From Candidatus Omnitrophota bacterium (GTDB taxonomy: Bacteria; Omnitrophota; Gorgyraeia; B26-G9): DNA of 17,173 nt. The stretch spans positions 1 through 17,173 of the forward strand of contig JAKLQT010000074.1 of NCBI GenBank assembly GCA_022013205.1, read 5' to 3'. Each line of letters starts with the position of its first letter. Within the stretch, counting starts at the first letter, position 1. Made by a program: the position numbers and the translations under genes. Shown here piece by piece: positions 15,733 through 17,173 of this stretch. The notes beneath the pieces are model-generated. The model was not told the origin of the DNA and did not search any database. It worked only from the letters and a program-made list of their open reading frames with translations.

Positions 15733-17007
15733 ATGCATTTTATGGGACAGCATTTTAAAAAAAATGGATCTTTTTATTGTGTTATATTAATAATAACTTT
15801 TCATTTTGTGAATAATTATATCTGGTGTTCAAATGATTACTTAACAATTGAAGATGATATGTGTACTCATCTTGAAACACATTTGTTTTTTTATTCCCAA
15901 ATTAAAAACTCACTTGATTCTGGATTGGGGATGGGGAACGTGATTAGGACAATTTCTGAATTGCTGAAAAATTCGCCTATTTTATATCCACCCTTAGTTT
16001 ATCTTATCTCCTCTTTTGTAAATAGTATCCTTGGAACAGGCCATCTAGTGGTGACAAGGCTTACGCAAATGATATACTTTGCAATTTTAATTAGTTCAGT
16101 TTATGAAATCGGAAAGATATGCTTTGATAAAAAGTCGGTGATAATAGCTGCTTTATTAGTTTCTTTTTATCCTGGTATCGTAGGAGCGTCAAGATTGTAT
16201 ACGCTTGATTTGCCTTTGACGAGTTTTACTGCCTTGGCTATATACTGCCTAATTAAAACAAAATATTTTTCAAACTTTAAAAGATCTATTATTTTTGGGG
16301 TAATTCTTGGCGTGGGAATAATGATTAAAGGACAAATATTATTTTTTGTTATCGGTCCGTTAGTATACATTTTTTTTAAAAGCTTTTTTAAAATGGGTAA
16401 AAATAAAAGTGAAAAATTGATTTGTGGTAGAAATTATATATTGGCGCTGGTAATTTCCGGGATAGGCTCATCTTTATGGTGGTGGCCACGCTTTAATTTA
16501 CTTTTAGATAGATTTATGTTTCTTCTCTTTGAGGTAAGCGAGAATCCTCTAGTTCCTGTTATGAAGTTGGATGTATTGTCTGTGAATTGGCTGTTTAGCT
16601 ATGTCTATTTTTCACTTAATAATGTTTCTCCAGTATTGTTTGGGCTGTTTTTACTTGGGCTGCTTAGCTCCTTGAAGGCGCAGTTTGAGTATAAAGGGAT
16701 TATAATCTCATGGATATTGGGTTCCTATTATATTCTTTCTATGTTTTCAATGAAAATAGATAGGTTTTTTATGCCAGCTTTTCCTGCTATAGCAATAATT
16801 ACAATAGTATTTTTCTATTCGATTAAAAATATAGTTTTTCAGAGAGCATTATTAGCGGCTACTGTGGGATTTGCCGTATTTCAAGCAATGTTTTTGTCGT
16901 ATTATCCCAAGAGTCATGATATTACTGTCGCAGCGCAAAGAAATTCAATTTTTTATTTTATAACTCCAATGCATGATCCTGAAATTTTAGGGGAAAAAGA
17001 AGCCTGA
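15733..17007 (+). CDS. GT-C family integral-membrane glycosyltransferase (PMT/ArnT/Rgt-like), frameshifted at the 3' end
   Basis: The protein is a multi-span membrane enzyme with about ten hydrophobic helices. After the first helix comes a short acidic periplasmic loop, TIEDDMCTHLE (D41-D42), matching the GT-C pattern where an Asp/Glu pair binds the polyprenyl-phosphate sugar donor. YTLDLPLTSFTALAIYCL (about 156) and GVGIMIKGQILFFVIGPL (about 195) are typical of the PMT_2/RgtA-D-like group. Such enzymes transfer sugars from lipid-phosphate donors to a glycan or protein on the periplasmic side. AGGAG lies 11 bases before the ATG. The frame ends in EILGEKEA and TGA within a GGGGAAAAAG stretch, while the next frame stays open to the window end and reads as its continuation, so the C-terminus shown here is probably wrong or mutated. 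Confidence 0.8.
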   Translation: MHFMGQHFKKNGSFYCVILIITFHFVNNYIWCSNDYLTIEDDMCTHLETHLFFYSQIKNSLDSGLGMGNVIRTISELLKNSPILYPPLVYLISSFVNSILGTGHLVVTRLTQMIYFAILISSVYEIGKICFDKKSVIIAALLVSFYPGIVGASRLYTLDLPLTSFTALAIYCLIKTKYFSNFKRSIIFGVILGVGIMIKGQILFFVIGPLVYIFFKSFFKMGKNKSEKLICGRNYILALVISGIGSSLWWWPRFNLLLDRFMFLLFEVSENPLVPVMKLDVLSVNWLFSYVYFSLNNVSPVLFGLFLLGLLSSLKAQFEYKGIIISWILGSYYILSMFSMKIDRFFMPAFPAIAIITIVFFYSIKNIVFQRALLAATVGFAVFQAMFLSYYPKSHDITVAAQRNSIFYFITPMHDPEILGEKEA

Positions 17008-17173
17008 TAAAAAAAATTTTTTTGAAAGCCCATGCATTAATCCGCATAACTCAAATATAAATATAGTCACAGCAAATCTTTTTAAAGATTTAGATACTTC
17101 TTTAACAAATAAAACGGTGAATTTAGGAATTGCTATTGATGATCAGGCATGGCATACTGCTTTTTATCTTAAA
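16991..17173 (+). pseudogene. Out-of-frame continuation of the GT-C glycosyltransferase, running off the window
   Basis: The frame one base later than the glycosyltransferase opens after a TAG at 16988 and stays open for 61 codons to the window edge. It encodes KNFFESPCINPHN, then a helix-strand pattern ending LGIAIDDQAWHTAFYLK. It has no start codon with a ribosome binding site, and no gap separates it from the glycosyltransferase. Removing one base from the G4A5 stretch joins the two smoothly (EILGEKKPDKKN). Soluble C-terminal domains after the membrane part are common in this family. The short length keeps confidence moderate. Confidence 0.5.

Overview
This 17.2 kb window comes from a bacterium with an outer membrane. 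The signs are a large beta-barrel protein ending in Phe, a pseudopilin, and a Wzm/Wzt-type glycan exporter. Gene style, A+T-rich coding sequence and degenerate heptamer repeats between genes would fit an uncultured lineage such as Omnitrophota or Elusimicrobiota. That placement is a low-confidence inference; there is no rRNA or other marker here. All genes are on the + strand.

Left block (1-6821). Four closely spaced genes look like one operon: (i) a TPR-like helical protein with two PKD/Ig-like C-terminal domains, cut by the window edge; (ii) a protein with a PilZ domain, one membrane helix, a coiled coil and a probable alpha/alpha-barrel domain, with both c-di-GMP-binding motifs intact; (iii) a ~780-residue outer-membrane beta-barrel with an acidic N-terminus; (iv) a minor pseudopilin of the GspJ/PulJ type, whose GTG start overlaps the preceding stop. 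Together they suggest an envelope-spanning, c-di-GMP-responsive assembly tied to a type II secretion or type IV pilus-like machine. Its function is unknown.

Leader (6822-7266). There are 445 bases without a gene. They hold a near-consensus sigma70 promoter (TTGACA, 17 bp, TATATT), a second TATAAT box, and several exact stems, the last ending just before the ribosome binding site of the next gene.

Right block (7267-17173). This is a cell-surface glycan locus: a WecA/MraY-type phosphoglycosyl transferase split by a frameshift at a T9 run; a UDP-galactopyranose mutase-like FAD oxidoreductase; a Wzm-type ABC permease; a Wzt-type ATPase with a very large C-terminal extension; a radical SAM protein with a SPASM-like C-terminus; and a GT-C integral-membrane glycosyltransferase that is also frameshifted near its 3' end.

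The most interesting object is the Wzt extension. A sequence motif recurs five times at ~215-230-residue spacing, and the series continues in the same reading frame across an amber TAG into the next open frame. The two frames therefore look like one 1354-codon Wzt fused to five large beta-rich modules. The TAG and both frameshifts lie at or beside short homopolymers, so assembly or sequencing error must be weighed against real pseudogenisation, readthrough or phase variation.
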